From contig NZ_RAQO01000008.1 in the NCBI RefSeq assembly GCF_003610775.1, forward strand, positions 186,001-250,000: a stretch of 64,000 nucleotides of DNA. The letters run 5' to 3'. The translations under genes and the position numbers were made by a program. The notes beneath the pieces were generated by a model, which saw only the letters and a list, made by a program, of their open reading frames with translations, was not told where the DNA came from and searched no databases. The DNA is from Alginatibacterium sediminis. Its GTDB lineage: Bacteria > Pseudomonadota > Gammaproteobacteria > Enterobacterales > Celerinatantimonadaceae. Positions 33,907-43,184 of the stretch are shown piece by piece; the first letter of the stretch is position 1, and each line of letters starts with the position of its first letter.

Positions 33907-33964
33907 ACTAAGTTCCCGGTTTATCAAAAGCCGGGGAGAATTCTCCCCTATCAAAGATCTTTTT
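33888..33964 (+). promoter_or_regulatory. Competing hairpins upstream of the rsgA paralogue (attenuator candidate)
   Basis: Arm 1 CCGGAAACTTAG (33888-33899) pairs with arm 2 CTAAGTTCCCGG (33908-33919). Arm 2 CCCGG (33915-33919) can instead pair with arm 3 CCGGG (33931-33935). Arm 3 overlaps the perfect 16-bp palindrome GGGGAGAATTCTCCCC (33933-33948), which is followed by TTTTT at 33960-33964. The exclusive pairings resemble an antiterminator and terminator. CTCCCC could also pair with the GGGGA ribosome-binding site at 33995. Confidence 0.5.
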
Positions 33965-34005
33965 GGCACAGCCTATTTTACTTAGTCGCTGTGCGGGGAA
34001 ACACA

Positions 34006-35052
34006 ATGCAACAAAATTTAACTCTCGCCCAATTGGGTTGGCGTAGTTTTTTTCAACAACAATTATTATTAGAAGAATACGAAGACAGCCAAATGCTGCG
34101 CGTATTTCAACAATTTAGAAATGAACTAGAAGTACAAGGTGAAAACGGTTCTCAGCGTTTGCCAATGCGCCCGGAGCTCAGCGAAGTCACCGTAGGTGAT
34201 TGGTTATTATGTACTAGCCAAGGGGATTTCGTTCGCAGTTTTGAACGCTTCTCTCTATTTGCGCGAAAAGCACCCGGCAGCCAAGTTGCTCAGCAACTCA
34301 TTGCAGCTAACATTGATACTGTGTTTATTGTTGTGTCTTTGAATAATGACTTCAATTTAAGTCGAATTGAGCGCTATCTTAGCCTAGCCAACCAAGCTCA
34401 GGTACAAGCGGTTATTGTATTGAGCAAGGCCGATTTATGCGACGAAACTGACCATTTGATACATCAAGTTCAAGAACTTGACCCGTTACTGAATATAGTA
34501 GCGGTAAACGCATTGCAGGCCAGTTCTGCAGCTCAGCTACTACCTTGGTGTAAACAAGGGCAAACGATTGCGTTTTTAGGTAGCTCAGGTGCAGGTAAGT
34601 CGACCTTAGTGAATGCCTTGCTTGGGTCGCAAGATCAACTTACGGGTAGCATCCGTGAAGATGATAGTAAAGGCAGGCACACTACAACTGGGCGTTCAAT
34701 TCACCCTATGCCTAGCGGCGCATTGCTGATGGATACGCCAGGAATGCGCGAGCTACAATTGGCTGACGTGCAAGACGGGATCGAAGAAACCTTTTCAGAG
34801 ATTAACGCCTTAGCAAGCTCATGTCGTTTTGCTGATTGTCAGCATGAAAGTGAACCGGGATGCGCTGTAGTCAAAGCTCTTGAACAAGGTGAAATTAGTG
34901 AACGTCGACTTCAAAATTATCACAAGTTATTGCGAGAACAGGCGTTTAACTCGGCGACCTTAGCTGAAAAACGTTCAAAAGATAAAGCCTTTGGCAAACA
35001 CATTAAATCCGTACAGAAAACAGCAAAACGGATAAAAAAAACTGGGCAATAA
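34006..35052 (+). CDS. rsgA: Ribosome small-subunit-dependent GTPase A paralogue
   Basis: 348-aa circularly permuted GTPase of the RsgA/YjeQ family, which tests 30S maturation. G4 (VLSKADL, near 145) precedes G1 GSSGAGKST (near 196) and G3 DTPGMREL (near 243), the permuted order. HTTTGR supplies G2. The zinc knuckle is CRFADCQHESEPGC. The N-terminus LAQLGWRSFFQQQLLLEEYE differs from classical RsgA and marks a paralogue subfamily; the main rsgA is usually near psd/orn. The start is set by GGGGA before the ATG at 34006. Basic C-terminal tail. Confidence 0.88.
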   Translation: MQQNLTLAQLGWRSFFQQQLLLEEYEDSQMLRVFQQFRNELEVQGENGSQRLPMRPELSEVTVGDWLLCTSQGDFVRSFERFSLFARKAPGSQVAQQLIAANIDTVFIVVSLNNDFNLSRIERYLSLANQAQVQAVIVLSKADLCDETDHLIHQVQELDPLLNIVAVNALQASSAAQLLPWCKQGQTIAFLGSSGAGKSTLVNALLGSQDQLTGSIREDDSKGRHTTTGRSIHPMPSGALLMDTPGMRELQLADVQDGIEETFSEINALASSCRFADCQHESEPGCAVVKALEQGEISERRLQNYHKLLREQAFNSATLAEKRSKDKAFGKHIKSVQKTAKRIKKTGQ

Positions 35053-35056
35053 ATTC

Positions 35057-35084
35057 AAAGCGGGCTTACAGCCCGCTTTTTCTT
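35057..35084 (+). terminator. Terminator after the rsgA paralogue
   Basis: Arms AAAGCGGGC (35057-35065) and GCCCGCTTT (35071-35079), loop five, followed by TTTCTT. Confidence 0.85.
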
Positions 35085-35176
35085 AGCTCGATTAGCGCTT
35101 TGCATTGTAAAACAAAACACTGACACTCAAATTAGCCAGTACGAACAGCTGTACGCAGCCAACAAGGAAGCAAGGC

Positions 35177-36049
35177 ATGTTTTCCCAGATATTACAGATC
35201 ATGGCGCCATTAGTGTTGATTGTCGCGCTTGGTTACTTCTATGGTCGTCGTCATCAGCCGCAAATGGCTAGCGCCAACCAGATGAACTTGCAGCTGTTTT
35301 GCCCAGCTTTAGTATTTAGCGCCCTAGCATCTGGAGAATTTAACCTCGGTGATTACGTTCCATTAATTGTGGGAGCGAGTGTGGTTGTACTCGGTTCCGG
35401 TTTACTGCTGTGGCCTTTGTGTCGAATGATTGGGATTTCTGCTCGGACATTTTTGCCTCCGATGATGTTTAATAACAGCGGTAACCTTGGCTTACCTTTA
35501 CTGCTATTTAGTTTTGGCGAATCGGTTATGCCAATTGCGATAGTGCTGTTTATCGTAGAAATGCTTTGGCATTTCAGCTTAGGTATCTATTTACTTGATT
35601 CAAAGGCAAGTTTATTAAAGCTATTTAAGCTTCCTATGTTTATCGCTGCAATTGCAGGCTTAGGCTTTAGTTTTATGCCATTTGATACCCCTTTATTCTT
35701 GTTAAATACAACCCAATTATTAGGGCAAATAGCGATACCATTAATGCTATTTAGTCTAGGCATCCGCTTGGTCGATATTCGCTTAAACGAATGGCGCTTA
35801 GGTGTAATTTCGAGCATAGCCGGACCTATCGCAGGTGTTATATTGGCGCTGATCTTTATGGCTTTTGTCCCATTAGGCGATATACAAAGCAAATCCCTAA
35901 TATTATTTGCTGCACTGCCACCAGCGGTGCTTAACTATATGATGGCTGAACAGTATCAAGTAGAACCCCAGCGTGTCGCGGCGATTGTGTTTATCTCCAA
36001 TTTAGCCAGTATTGTTATTATTCCTTTGATCTTAGTTTGGGTACTTTAA
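35177..36049 (+). CDS. AEC family transporter
   Basis: 290-aa inner-membrane protein of the auxin efflux carrier family (about ten helices). The two halves each carry an asparagine-rich crossover; the first reads MMFNNSGNLGLPLLLF (near 95) and the second ALPPAVLNYMMAEQY (near 252). Such carriers export or exchange carboxylates or malate-like anions; the substrate here is unknown. Its stop overlaps the next ATG by one base, so it is probably coupled to the ABC exporter. Confidence 0.85.
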   Translation: MFSQILQIMAPLVLIVALGYFYGRRHQPQMASANQMNLQLFCPALVFSALASGEFNLGDYVPLIVGASVVVLGSGLLLWPLCRMIGISARTFLPPMMFNNSGNLGLPLLLFSFGESVMPIAIVLFIVEMLWHFSLGIYLLDSKASLLKLFKLPMFIAAIAGLGFSFMPFDTPLFLLNTTQLLGQIAIPLMLFSLGIRLVDIRLNEWRLGVISSIAGPIAGVILALIFMAFVPLGDIQSKSLILFAALPPAVLNYMMAEQYQVEPQRVAAIVFISNLASIVIIPLILVWVL

Positions 36050-37827
36050 TGGAACAAAACCTTTCACAACGCCGTTTGATTAGCCTGCTTATTAGCTTTG
36101 TCAAACCTTACAAATGGCAGTTAAGCTTTGCCTTAATAGCCCTGCTGGTAACTGCGGGCGTAAGCTTGAGTCTTGGGCAAGGCGTTCGCATCGTAATTGA
36201 CCAAGGCTTTATCACCGGTTCTAAAGAGCAACTAGGACAAAGCTTAATGCTGATGTTTGGGCTGATCGTACTGCTAGCCATTGGCACCTTTGCCCGATTC
36301 TATTGGATGTCGTGGTTAGGTGAGCGCGTCAGTGCGGATATACGCAAGAATGTATTTAAGCATTTGATGCAAATGCACCCTAGCTACTTTGAGAACAATA
36401 GCAGTGGCGATCTGATGTCACGTCTTACAACTGATACCACCTTGCTCCAATCCATTATGGGCTCATCGTTTTCCATGGCGCTGCGCAGTAGTTTAACCAT
36501 GGTGGGCGGCATCGTATTATTATTGGTAACCAACCTCAAACTATCCTTAATTGTACTGGCTTGTATTCCATTGATTTTAGCTCCCATGATTGTTTATGGC
36601 CGTCGGGTGCGCCAATTGGCGCGTCAAAGCCAAGACAGAATTGCCGATGTGGGTACTTATGCCGGTGAATCGATACGACACATCAAAGTGGTTCAAAGCT
36701 ACAACCAGCAAGCTGGGGAGCAGCAAGCCTTTGCTGAGCAAGCCGAAAATGCTTTCGATGTAGCTAAAAAGCGAATTAAGCAACGCTCTTTGTTAACAGC
36801 TTTAGTCTTGCTACTCGTGTTTGGGGCTATTTCAGCGATGCTATGGTTTGGCGGTGTGGATGTTCTCGAAGGACGCACTAGTGCCGGCGATTTGGGCGCG
36901 TTTGTGTTCTATGCATTGATGGTTGCAATGTCGGTTGCAACCATCAGCGAAGTATATGGAGAACTACAACGGGCAGCCGGAGCAGCAGAACGTATATTTG
37001 AACTCTTAGATACCGAAAGCTTAATCAAAGAGCCCGCTACTGCCAAAGTGTGGGAAAAACCAACCGCAATCCAAATTGCGGTTTCAAATCTCAATTTCCA
37101 CTACCCTTCTCGACCGAACCAATACGCTTTAAAAAACGTTAATCTTGAAATAAAAGCCGGAGAAGTGCTCGCGTTAGTAGGCCCAAGTGGCGCAGGTAAA
37201 AGTACCCTATTTGAGCTATTACAACGATTCTATGATCCCGACCAAGGTCAGATTAGTTTTAACGGTATCAATATAACTGAGTTGTCGCCTGCGCACTTGC
37301 GTGCTCAAATGGCAATGGTAGCCCAGCAGCCGGTATTATTTAGCGGTAGCGTCCAACACAACATCGCCTACGGAAAACCAACAGCAACCAAAAAGGAAAT
37401 CATAGCCGCCGCGCAAAAAGCGCATGCTCACGATTTTATCCAATTGTTACCCAAAGGCTACGACAGTTTTGTCGGTGAAAATGGCGTGAGGCTATCGGGG
37501 GGACAAAAGCAACGGATCGCCTTGGCTCGCGCGATTCTCAAAGACCCATCAGTGCTACTGCTCGACGAAGCCACATCAGCCTTAGATGCCCAAAGTGAAC
37601 AGCATGTTCAGATTGCTTTAGATGAACTGATGCGCGGTAGAACCACCTTGATTATTGCGCATCGTCTATCAACTGTGATCCATGCCGATAGAATTCTCGT
37701 TATTGATCAAGGAGAAGTCGTGGCCAGTGGACGACACCAAGACTTACTGCAAAGTAATGCAATGTATAAGCGCTTATGCGAGCTACAGTTTAAAGGATCA
37801 TCAGATTTATCCAATGCAGACAGATAA
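36049..37827 (+). CDS. ABC exporter half-transporter (MsbA/LmrA type)
   Basis: 592-aa fusion of a six-helix transmembrane domain (about 1-320) and an ATPase domain. The ATPase shows Walker A GPSGAGKST (near 378), Q-loop VAQQPVLFSG, signature RLSGGQKQR, Walker B VLLLDEATSALD and H-loop IIAHRLST. It forms a homodimer exporting lipids, drugs or peptides. It lacks a peptidase or CLD domain, so bacteriocin export is unlikely. The substrate is unassigned. The ATG overlapping the preceding stop (TAATG) is preferred to an in-frame TTG at 36037. Confidence 0.88.
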   Translation: MEQNLSQRRLISLLISFVKPYKWQLSFALIALLVTAGVSLSLGQGVRIVIDQGFITGSKEQLGQSLMLMFGLIVLLAIGTFARFYWMSWLGERVSADIRKNVFKHLMQMHPSYFENNSSGDLMSRLTTDTTLLQSIMGSSFSMALRSSLTMVGGIVLLLVTNLKLSLIVLACIPLILAPMIVYGRRVRQLARQSQDRIADVGTYAGESIRHIKVVQSYNQQAGEQQAFAEQAENAFDVAKKRIKQRSLLTALVLLLVFGAISAMLWFGGVDVLEGRTSAGDLGAFVFYALMVAMSVATISEVYGELQRAAGAAERIFELLDTESLIKEPATAKVWEKPTAIQIAVSNLNFHYPSRPNQYALKNVNLEIKAGEVLALVGPSGAGKSTLFELLQRFYDPDQGQISFNGINITELSPAHLRAQMAMVAQQPVLFSGSVQHNIAYGKPTATKKEIIAAAQKAHAHDFIQLLPKGYDSFVGENGVRLSGGQKQRIALARAILKDPSVLLLDEATSALDAQSEQHVQIALDELMRGRTTLIIAHRLSTVIHADRILVIDQGEVVASGRHQDLLQSNAMYKRLCELQFKGSSDLSNADR

Positions 37828-37895
37828 CCTGTTGTGGACAAACATTGATCATAAGTGAAGTTGTAGATGTAGGCCCTTAATACACGAGGAAACAA

Positions 37896-38576
37896 ATGCT
37901 GTTAGAGATTAAAGACCTTTCCAAAATCTACGCTGATACACAAAATGTCTCTGTGCTTAAGTCACTGAGCCTTGAACTTAAGCAAGGTCAAAGTTTAGCG
38001 ATTACAGGTGCTTCAGGCTGTGGAAAATCAACGCTCTTACATTTGATTGCTGGACTTGATAGCTTTGATAGTGGCGAGATAAACCTAGCTGGCTTGAATT
38101 TATCTCAAGCTTCAAGCCCGCAACTTGATAGCTTACGCCGCCAAGACTTAGGCATTGTGTTTCAACGCTACAATTTGATTGATAGTCTCAGTGTATGGGA
38201 TAACGCTTGTTTTAGTTTAGCCATAAACCCGCACTTGGATACCGGCTTGGGCCTAAAACGGGTTGAGAAACTACTGCAATTATTGCAAATATCTGAACTA
38301 AAAAATCGTTACGTTCATCAACTTAGTGGCGGTCAACAACAACGAGTAGCGATCGCGCGCGCCCTTGCCCACCAACCTAAGTTGCTACTTGCTGACGAAC
38401 CAACCGGAAACCTAGACGAAGAAACCAGCGAGCAAGTCTCCAATGCTTTGTTTGAGTTGTGCCAGCACGAGCAAACTGCACTGATTGTGGTAACCCACAG
38501 CCAATCAATCGCCGACAAAGCACAACATCGACTGCAGTTGCATTTGGGCCACCTACAAAGCTTAAATGATGTTTAA
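37896..38576 (+). CDS. ABC transporter ATPase (LolD/MacB/AttE type)
   Basis: 226-aa cytoplasmic ATPase. Walker A is GASGCGKST (near 38), the Q-loop lies in GIVFQRYNLIDSL, the signature is QLSGGQQQRVAIARAL, and Walker B is LLLADEPTGNLD. The next gene is an FtsX permease overlapping by 11 bp, followed by an AttH protein overlapping by 13 bp. This forms a mechanotransmission-type ABC system in which the ATPase drives periplasmic movements rather than classical substrate flux. Confidence 0.9.
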   Translation: MLLEIKDLSKIYADTQNVSVLKSLSLELKQGQSLAITGASGCGKSTLLHLIAGLDSFDSGEINLAGLNLSQASSPQLDSLRRQDLGIVFQRYNLIDSLSVWDNACFSLAINPHLDTGLGLKRVEKLLQLLQISELKNRYVHQLSGGQQQRVAIARALAHQPKLLLADEPTGNLDEETSEQVSNALFELCQHEQTALIVVTHSQSIADKAQHRLQLHLGHLQSLNDV

Positions 38577-41106
38577 AATCATGCAATTAAGCATTCATGT
38601 CAGCCGCGTAAGCGCTGTATTGAGAGTCAACTTCAAAAGCTATCGATGGGTTTGGGGTCGCTTACTATTTTTAGTACTAGCCATGTTGGCTTCAGTGACG
38701 ACCTTAAGTGCAGTGCTGGTGACAAACCAAGCCGCACGCCAAAGCTACGACAACGCCAGTCAGCCCTTAGTCGATAACATTCATTACCAAATCGTGAATC
38801 AGCAACGACAACTTGGCGTCTCCAAACGCGACTACAGCCAGCTTCGTCGTCTTGGCTACACGCAATTGATTCCGGTGTTACAAACAACTATCAATTTGCC
38901 AAGGGATATCAATATAAGCCTAATGGGGATTGACCCCTTTGCTATTGATGCTCAGCAATGGCTCGAAGGGCTCACCATGGAGCTAGGCGATGGCGACGCA
39001 AACTTCGCCTTTGTTCATCAGCAGTTCGCTCAAAAAAACGGCTGGCATGACGGCGAAATTCTGCGTGATATACATGGTCGACAACTGCCACCGCTGCGTC
39101 TTATCGACGGCGCAGGACTATCGAGGGAAATTATCGTTGATATCGCTTGGCTTAGTGATTTCGAAAACCAAAATCAACTCAGCCACCTATGGGTTCAGCT
39201 AAAACCTGAACAAAGCGAAGCGGTAACTCAACTAGAACAAGATCTACCAAAGCACCTGCGTCTGAGGGCATTGGTAACTGGTGAAAAAGCCGCTCAACTT
39301 ACCGACGCGTTTCATTTGAATTTAATCGCCATGAGTTTTATGTGTTTTGTCGTGTGTCTGTTTATCATGACAAACGCAGCACACTTATTGTTGGTGTCTC
39401 GCCTCGAGCGCTTGCGCTGCTTACGTCAGCTTGGGATCAGCCGCGATGACATCTATGCGGCTCTAGCGCTTGAATTTTTAGTGCTTTGCTTGGTATGCGC
39501 AAGCTTCGGTCTGCTGCTCGGTGTGGGCTTAGCGCAAGCATTAGCGCCGACTTTGGATTCAAGTTTTGATGCTCTGTTTAGTATTCGACTCGGTTTCGAG
39601 CAAGGTAATCACTTGGGTCTACTGGCACTTAATTTCAGCCTTTTAGTACTCGGTAGTTGTGTTGCCTTGTATCTGCCAGCCAAACAACTTAATGCTAAAC
39701 TTGCAGGACTAAAGCTACAGCAGACCTTATCCAGTACCAGCAAAACAACACTGCTGAAACTAAGCTGCATCGGGGTATTTGCAGCGATTTCGGCAGTCAT
39801 TCTGAGGCTCTGGAGTCCATCACTGTTGATGGCCTTTGTTTGCATCGTAATGCTGCTCGTTGCTGGCGTCTGTAGCTGGCTAATTTTGCAGCCGGTACTA
39901 CTTACCCAACTAAAAAAGCGCCTTAAGCCAATGCGTTGGCCATTTATTCATGTGTTGGCGGCTGACAGTCTCACCTTAAACCAGCGCAGCAAATTGGCCA
40001 TATGTGCATTCTACCTTGCGGTTGCCGCAAACATGGGTATCAACTTGATGGTCGATAGCTTTCGAGAAGCAACTGTTGATTGGGTTTCTCAGCGACTTGC
40101 TGCCGATTACTACCTTAGTGATGACGAACCCGAGCAACTTGTAACCTGGCTAAATCAACAAGCGAGTGTTTCAGCGGTCGAAAGACGCGATCACTATGCG
40201 ATGCCATTTAGAAAAAATGCAGACGATCAAACAAGGCAAAATACGGCAGTAGCCAGCCTTGATATCATCGATACGATTAGTTATCCCAGCAGTCATGTTT
40301 ATCGACAAGCTATGAAATTCGATACCCACCAACACGCTCAAGCTAAGCTTTGGCAAGGCTTTGAAACTGGCGACTATGTACTGATAAACCAGCAAATGGC
40401 TTATCTTGCCAAGCTAAAACTAGGGCAGAAAGTCGAACTTGGCGACCGCTACCAAAGTTTCACTGTAGCAGGGATCTACTTGGACTATGGCAACCCGCAA
40501 GCTCAAATGTCTCTGTCCAAGCAAAGTTTGATTCAGCTGAATCAACAAGCAAGTTCGAGCAGTTTGGCATTAGCCATCGAGCTTAAACCTGATATCGACC
40601 GTGAAACTTGGCTGCAAGATTTTAAACAGCATTTTCCCAATGCCATGCATTACTCTCGCAAGCAAGTTATCGCGCTGACCCTCAATACCTTTGACCAAAC
40701 CTTTATTATTACTGATGCATTGAATGTCATTACGCTGTTGGTTGCAGCAATCTCTTTAGCTAGTTCAATGATCGTCATTCAACGAGAATCCCAGGCCCAG
40801 AACGCGGTACTGAGATGTTCAGGCATCAGTGCTATTAAGTTATTTTGGGGACAACTCGGGCAATACGGACTGCTCGTATTACTGAGCTCCTTACTTGCCC
40901 TGCCTCTGGCATTGGGCTTAAGTGAAGTACTCATTGGGCAAATTAACTATCACGCTTTTCATTGGAGCTATCCGCTTAAAGTCGACAGCTCAATATTGCT
41001 CTCTAGTTTATCTTTCGCCTGGATTTGTGTCTTACTAAGCTGCGCTTTGGTTTTAGCTTATCAAGCACGCAAGCCGCTCATTGAGGACTTAAGATGGTTA
41101 AGCTGA
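38566..41106 (+). CDS. FtsX-like ABC permease (two MacB/FtsX domains)
   Basis: 846-aa inner-membrane protein. Helix 1 lies near residues 27-47, followed by a periplasmic MacB-core domain and three helices near 255-375. Helices near 395-450 lead to a second periplasmic core and a final three-helix FtsX set (about 720-840). The duplicated FtsX architecture matches AttF/G or LolC-like exporters. It overlaps the ATPase gene and the AttH-like gene, so the three are a single coupled unit. Confidence 0.87.
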   Translation: MMFKIMQLSIHVSRVSAVLRVNFKSYRWVWGRLLFLVLAMLASVTTLSAVLVTNQAARQSYDNASQPLVDNIHYQIVNQQRQLGVSKRDYSQLRRLGYTQLIPVLQTTINLPRDINISLMGIDPFAIDAQQWLEGLTMELGDGDANFAFVHQQFAQKNGWHDGEILRDIHGRQLPPLRLIDGAGLSREIIVDIAWLSDFENQNQLSHLWVQLKPEQSEAVTQLEQDLPKHLRLRALVTGEKAAQLTDAFHLNLIAMSFMCFVVCLFIMTNAAHLLLVSRLERLRCLRQLGISRDDIYAALALEFLVLCLVCASFGLLLGVGLAQALAPTLDSSFDALFSIRLGFEQGNHLGLLALNFSLLVLGSCVALYLPAKQLNAKLAGLKLQQTLSSTSKTTLLKLSCIGVFAAISAVILRLWSPSLLMAFVCIVMLLVAGVCSWLILQPVLLTQLKKRLKPMRWPFIHVLAADSLTLNQRSKLAICAFYLAVAANMGINLMVDSFREATVDWVSQRLAADYYLSDDEPEQLVTWLNQQASVSAVERRDHYAMPFRKNADDQTRQNTAVASLDIIDTISYPSSHVYRQAMKFDTHQHAQAKLWQGFETGDYVLINQQMAYLAKLKLGQKVELGDRYQSFTVAGIYLDYGNPQAQMSLSKQSLIQLNQQASSSSLALAIELKPDIDRETWLQDFKQHFPNAMHYSRKQVIALTLNTFDQTFIITDALNVITLLVAAISLASSMIVIQRESQAQNAVLRCSGISAIKLFWGQLGQYGLLVLLSSLLALPLALGLSEVLIGQINYHAFHWSYPLKVDSSILLSSLSFAWICVLLSCALVLAYQARKPLIEDLRWLS

Positions 41107-42251
41107 GCCATATAGTGTTTGGGGCAAAAGCCTGCAAAAAGCTACTAGCCGTTTTGTTGGTCAATGCTTTGCTGCTCAGCTATTTGTTGTCCCACTATCA
41201 AGTGTCGCAAGCGGCTGGTTTTAGCGCTTTAATTTCGGGCAACACCCTTGATGCTAATTATGTTCAAGTTGAGAAAAATACTAGCCTCGAGTTTATGCGT
41301 GACCATGGTGAACATCCACTATTTCGCAATGAATGGTGGTACGTCACCGCAAACCTAGTTGACGAAAACGGTCAGTGGTACGCCTTACAATGGACGCAAT
41401 TTCGATTTCGTGATGCCAAAGGCAATAAGGATGGCGTTTGGAGCAATCAGCAAAGCTACATGGCGCACGCGGTTCTAAATACCAAAGATAGCCAATTGTT
41501 TAACGAGCGCTTTGCTAGGGGCGGTGTTGGCAATGCTGGCGTTGAGCTCGCCCCCTTAGCAGTCTACATTGACGATTGGCAATGGCAATCTAAGCCCGAC
41601 TCGATGTTCCCGGCAACACTAAGCTTGAGCTGGACGAGCGGCGAGAGCATCAATGTCCACCTAGATTCGCTAAATACACCCGTACTACAAGGCCATGATG
41701 GCTACTCAATTAAATATCCAAATTCAGGCTTAAGTTCTTACTACTATAGCTTTCCTAACATAGATGTTAACGCAAGCTTTGAAGACAAAGATGGAAAAAA
41801 AATATCCTTGTCAGGGCACGCATGGTTCGACCACGAATGGAGTAGTCAGTTTTTGGCAGACCAATACCACGGGTGGGATTGGTTTTCTCTGAAACTAGAT
41901 TCTGGCCAAGAGTTAATGCTATTTCAGATGCGCCGCGAAGATGGCAAACACTATTGGTCGGGCACCCTTAGCCAACAAGGCCTCAAAACGCACCACATCA
42001 ATACGCAGCAAGTTCGATCAAAGGTCTCTAAAGCGATGCCCGTTCAAATTGCAACTGCCAACGGAGTAACTAACGCCGATATGCCGCTGGTATGGCAAAT
42101 TGAAATCCCCGAGCATCAGATTGATATTCAAGTGAGTGCTCGCAAACAGCAAGCTTGGGTCCCAGCTCGCTTCGGCTATTTTGAGGGGCCGGTAGACGTC
42201 AACGGAAGTCACCAAGGCCAAGGTTTCTTGGAGTTAACCGGGTACCAATAA
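41094..42251 (+). CDS. AttH/CrtC-like lipocalin-domain protein
   Basis: 385-aa protein with an N-terminal signal anchor (LLAVLLVNALLLSYLLS, near 18-34). Its two-domain lipocalin-like fold is of the AttH/hydroxyneurosporene-synthase (CrtC) family: FRNEWWYVTANL, YALQWTQFRFR, HAWFDHEWSSQFL and YHGWDWFSLKL are hallmarks. It is presumably periplasmic and membrane-attached. In Agrobacterium-type att operons AttH works with the AttEFG ABC proteins. A true carotenoid hydratase is unlikely because no carotenoid genes are nearby. The ligand is probably a lipid. Confidence 0.87.
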   Translation: MVKLSHIVFGAKACKKLLAVLLVNALLLSYLLSHYQVSQAAGFSALISGNTLDANYVQVEKNTSLEFMRDHGEHPLFRNEWWYVTANLVDENGQWYALQWTQFRFRDAKGNKDGVWSNQQSYMAHAVLNTKDSQLFNERFARGGVGNAGVELAPLAVYIDDWQWQSKPDSMFPATLSLSWTSGESINVHLDSLNTPVLQGHDGYSIKYPNSGLSSYYYSFPNIDVNASFEDKDGKKISLSGHAWFDHEWSSQFLADQYHGWDWFSLKLDSGQELMLFQMRREDGKHYWSGTLSQQGLKTHHINTQQVRSKVSKAMPVQIATANGVTNADMPLVWQIEIPEHQIDIQVSARKQQAWVPARFGYFEGPVDVNGSHQGQGFLELTGYQ

Positions 42252-42283
42252 TTCCGTGACTTTTGGCATTTAGACTAGCCGAC

Positions 42284-43006
42284 TTAAAACTGGCCTTTTA
42301 GATAGCGTTGTCGTAGTTCAGGCTCAAAACGCTCGATGGCATATCGCAACTGAGTTCGATTAATTTGTGAATAATGATCTTGTAAAAACTGTTCCACAAT
42401 AGCCTGATTACGTTTAGCTAATTCACGCAACATCCAGCCACAAGCTTTATGGATTAGATCCTCTTTATCTTCGAGCAAGACCTCACAAAGCTTGAGAATG
42501 TCGGTAGACTCTCCGTTTCGTATCATTGGAAAACAGGCCAGAACAGCGATGCGGCGCTGCCATAAAACATCGCTTTTCACCAGTTGGTATAAATCGTTGC
42601 GCGGCTTATCTAACAAATACAAACCCACGATCTTTGGCGTTGAAATGTCCACCAAGTCCCAGTTGTTGATAAAGTCAGTATTGGCTAAGTAATCACGATA
42701 GATTGTTTGTTGCTGCTCGGCTGTTGCTTTGGCAAATTGTAAAGTCCAGATCACTAACGCGCAGGATCGAACTTCATGCCATGGTGAGTGCAAACAAAGT
42801 AAAACCTCAGAGAGAGGTAGATTGCGATAGGTTTTGGCCAAGTCACGGATAGGCCCCATTTTGACTCCCAAAAACTGGTCGCCAAAAGCGTAGTCACCTG
42901 GTGCTGATTTCATATAGCGCAAGCTAAGCAAGGCTTGTTCTGGATTGGCTAAAGATTCTAGAGAATCGATTAGCTGTTGAGCACTTTTAACTGGTCTCTG
43001 GTTCAT
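42284..43006 (-). CDS. DNA alkylation repair protein AlkD
   Basis: 240-aa all-helical HEAT-like repeat protein of the AlkD family, which excises bulky or cationic 3-/7-alkyl purines without base flipping. Family patterns are LRYMKSAPGDYAFGDQFLGVKMGPIRDLAK and the paired DLVDISTPKIVGLYLL, plus KACGWMLRELAKRNQ. The length (about 235 aa) fits. It is monocistronic, facing away from the 43.2-kb genes. Confidence 0.88.
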   Translation of the reverse strand: MNQRPVKSAQQLIDSLESLANPEQALLSLRYMKSAPGDYAFGDQFLGVKMGPIRDLAKTYRNLPLSEVLLCLHSPWHEVRSCALVIWTLQFAKATAEQQQTIYRDYLANTDFINNWDLVDISTPKIVGLYLLDKPRNDLYQLVKSDVLWQRRIAVLACFPMIRNGESTDILKLCEVLLEDKEDLIHKACGWMLRELAKRNQAIVEQFLQDHYSQINRTQLRYAIERFEPELRQRYLKGQF

Positions 43007-43184
43007 TATTTTCTCTCGACAATGTCAATATTTATATGCTTTACGACTTATCTATCACCATATGTAAAAGCTTTCTTTAGCTCGCAATTTAGACGCTACC
43101 TTGAGCCAAAACTGATACATGCTCCCCCAACGCTGTGCAATACTAAACCTTGGATGTGTACCCCGCAATTAGGTCGAACTTTAA

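Noticed and set aside
41094-42251. Carotenoid 1,2-hydratase (CrtC)
   Set aside because: The fold is shared, but there are no carotenoid genes and the ABC/FtsX context points to AttH.
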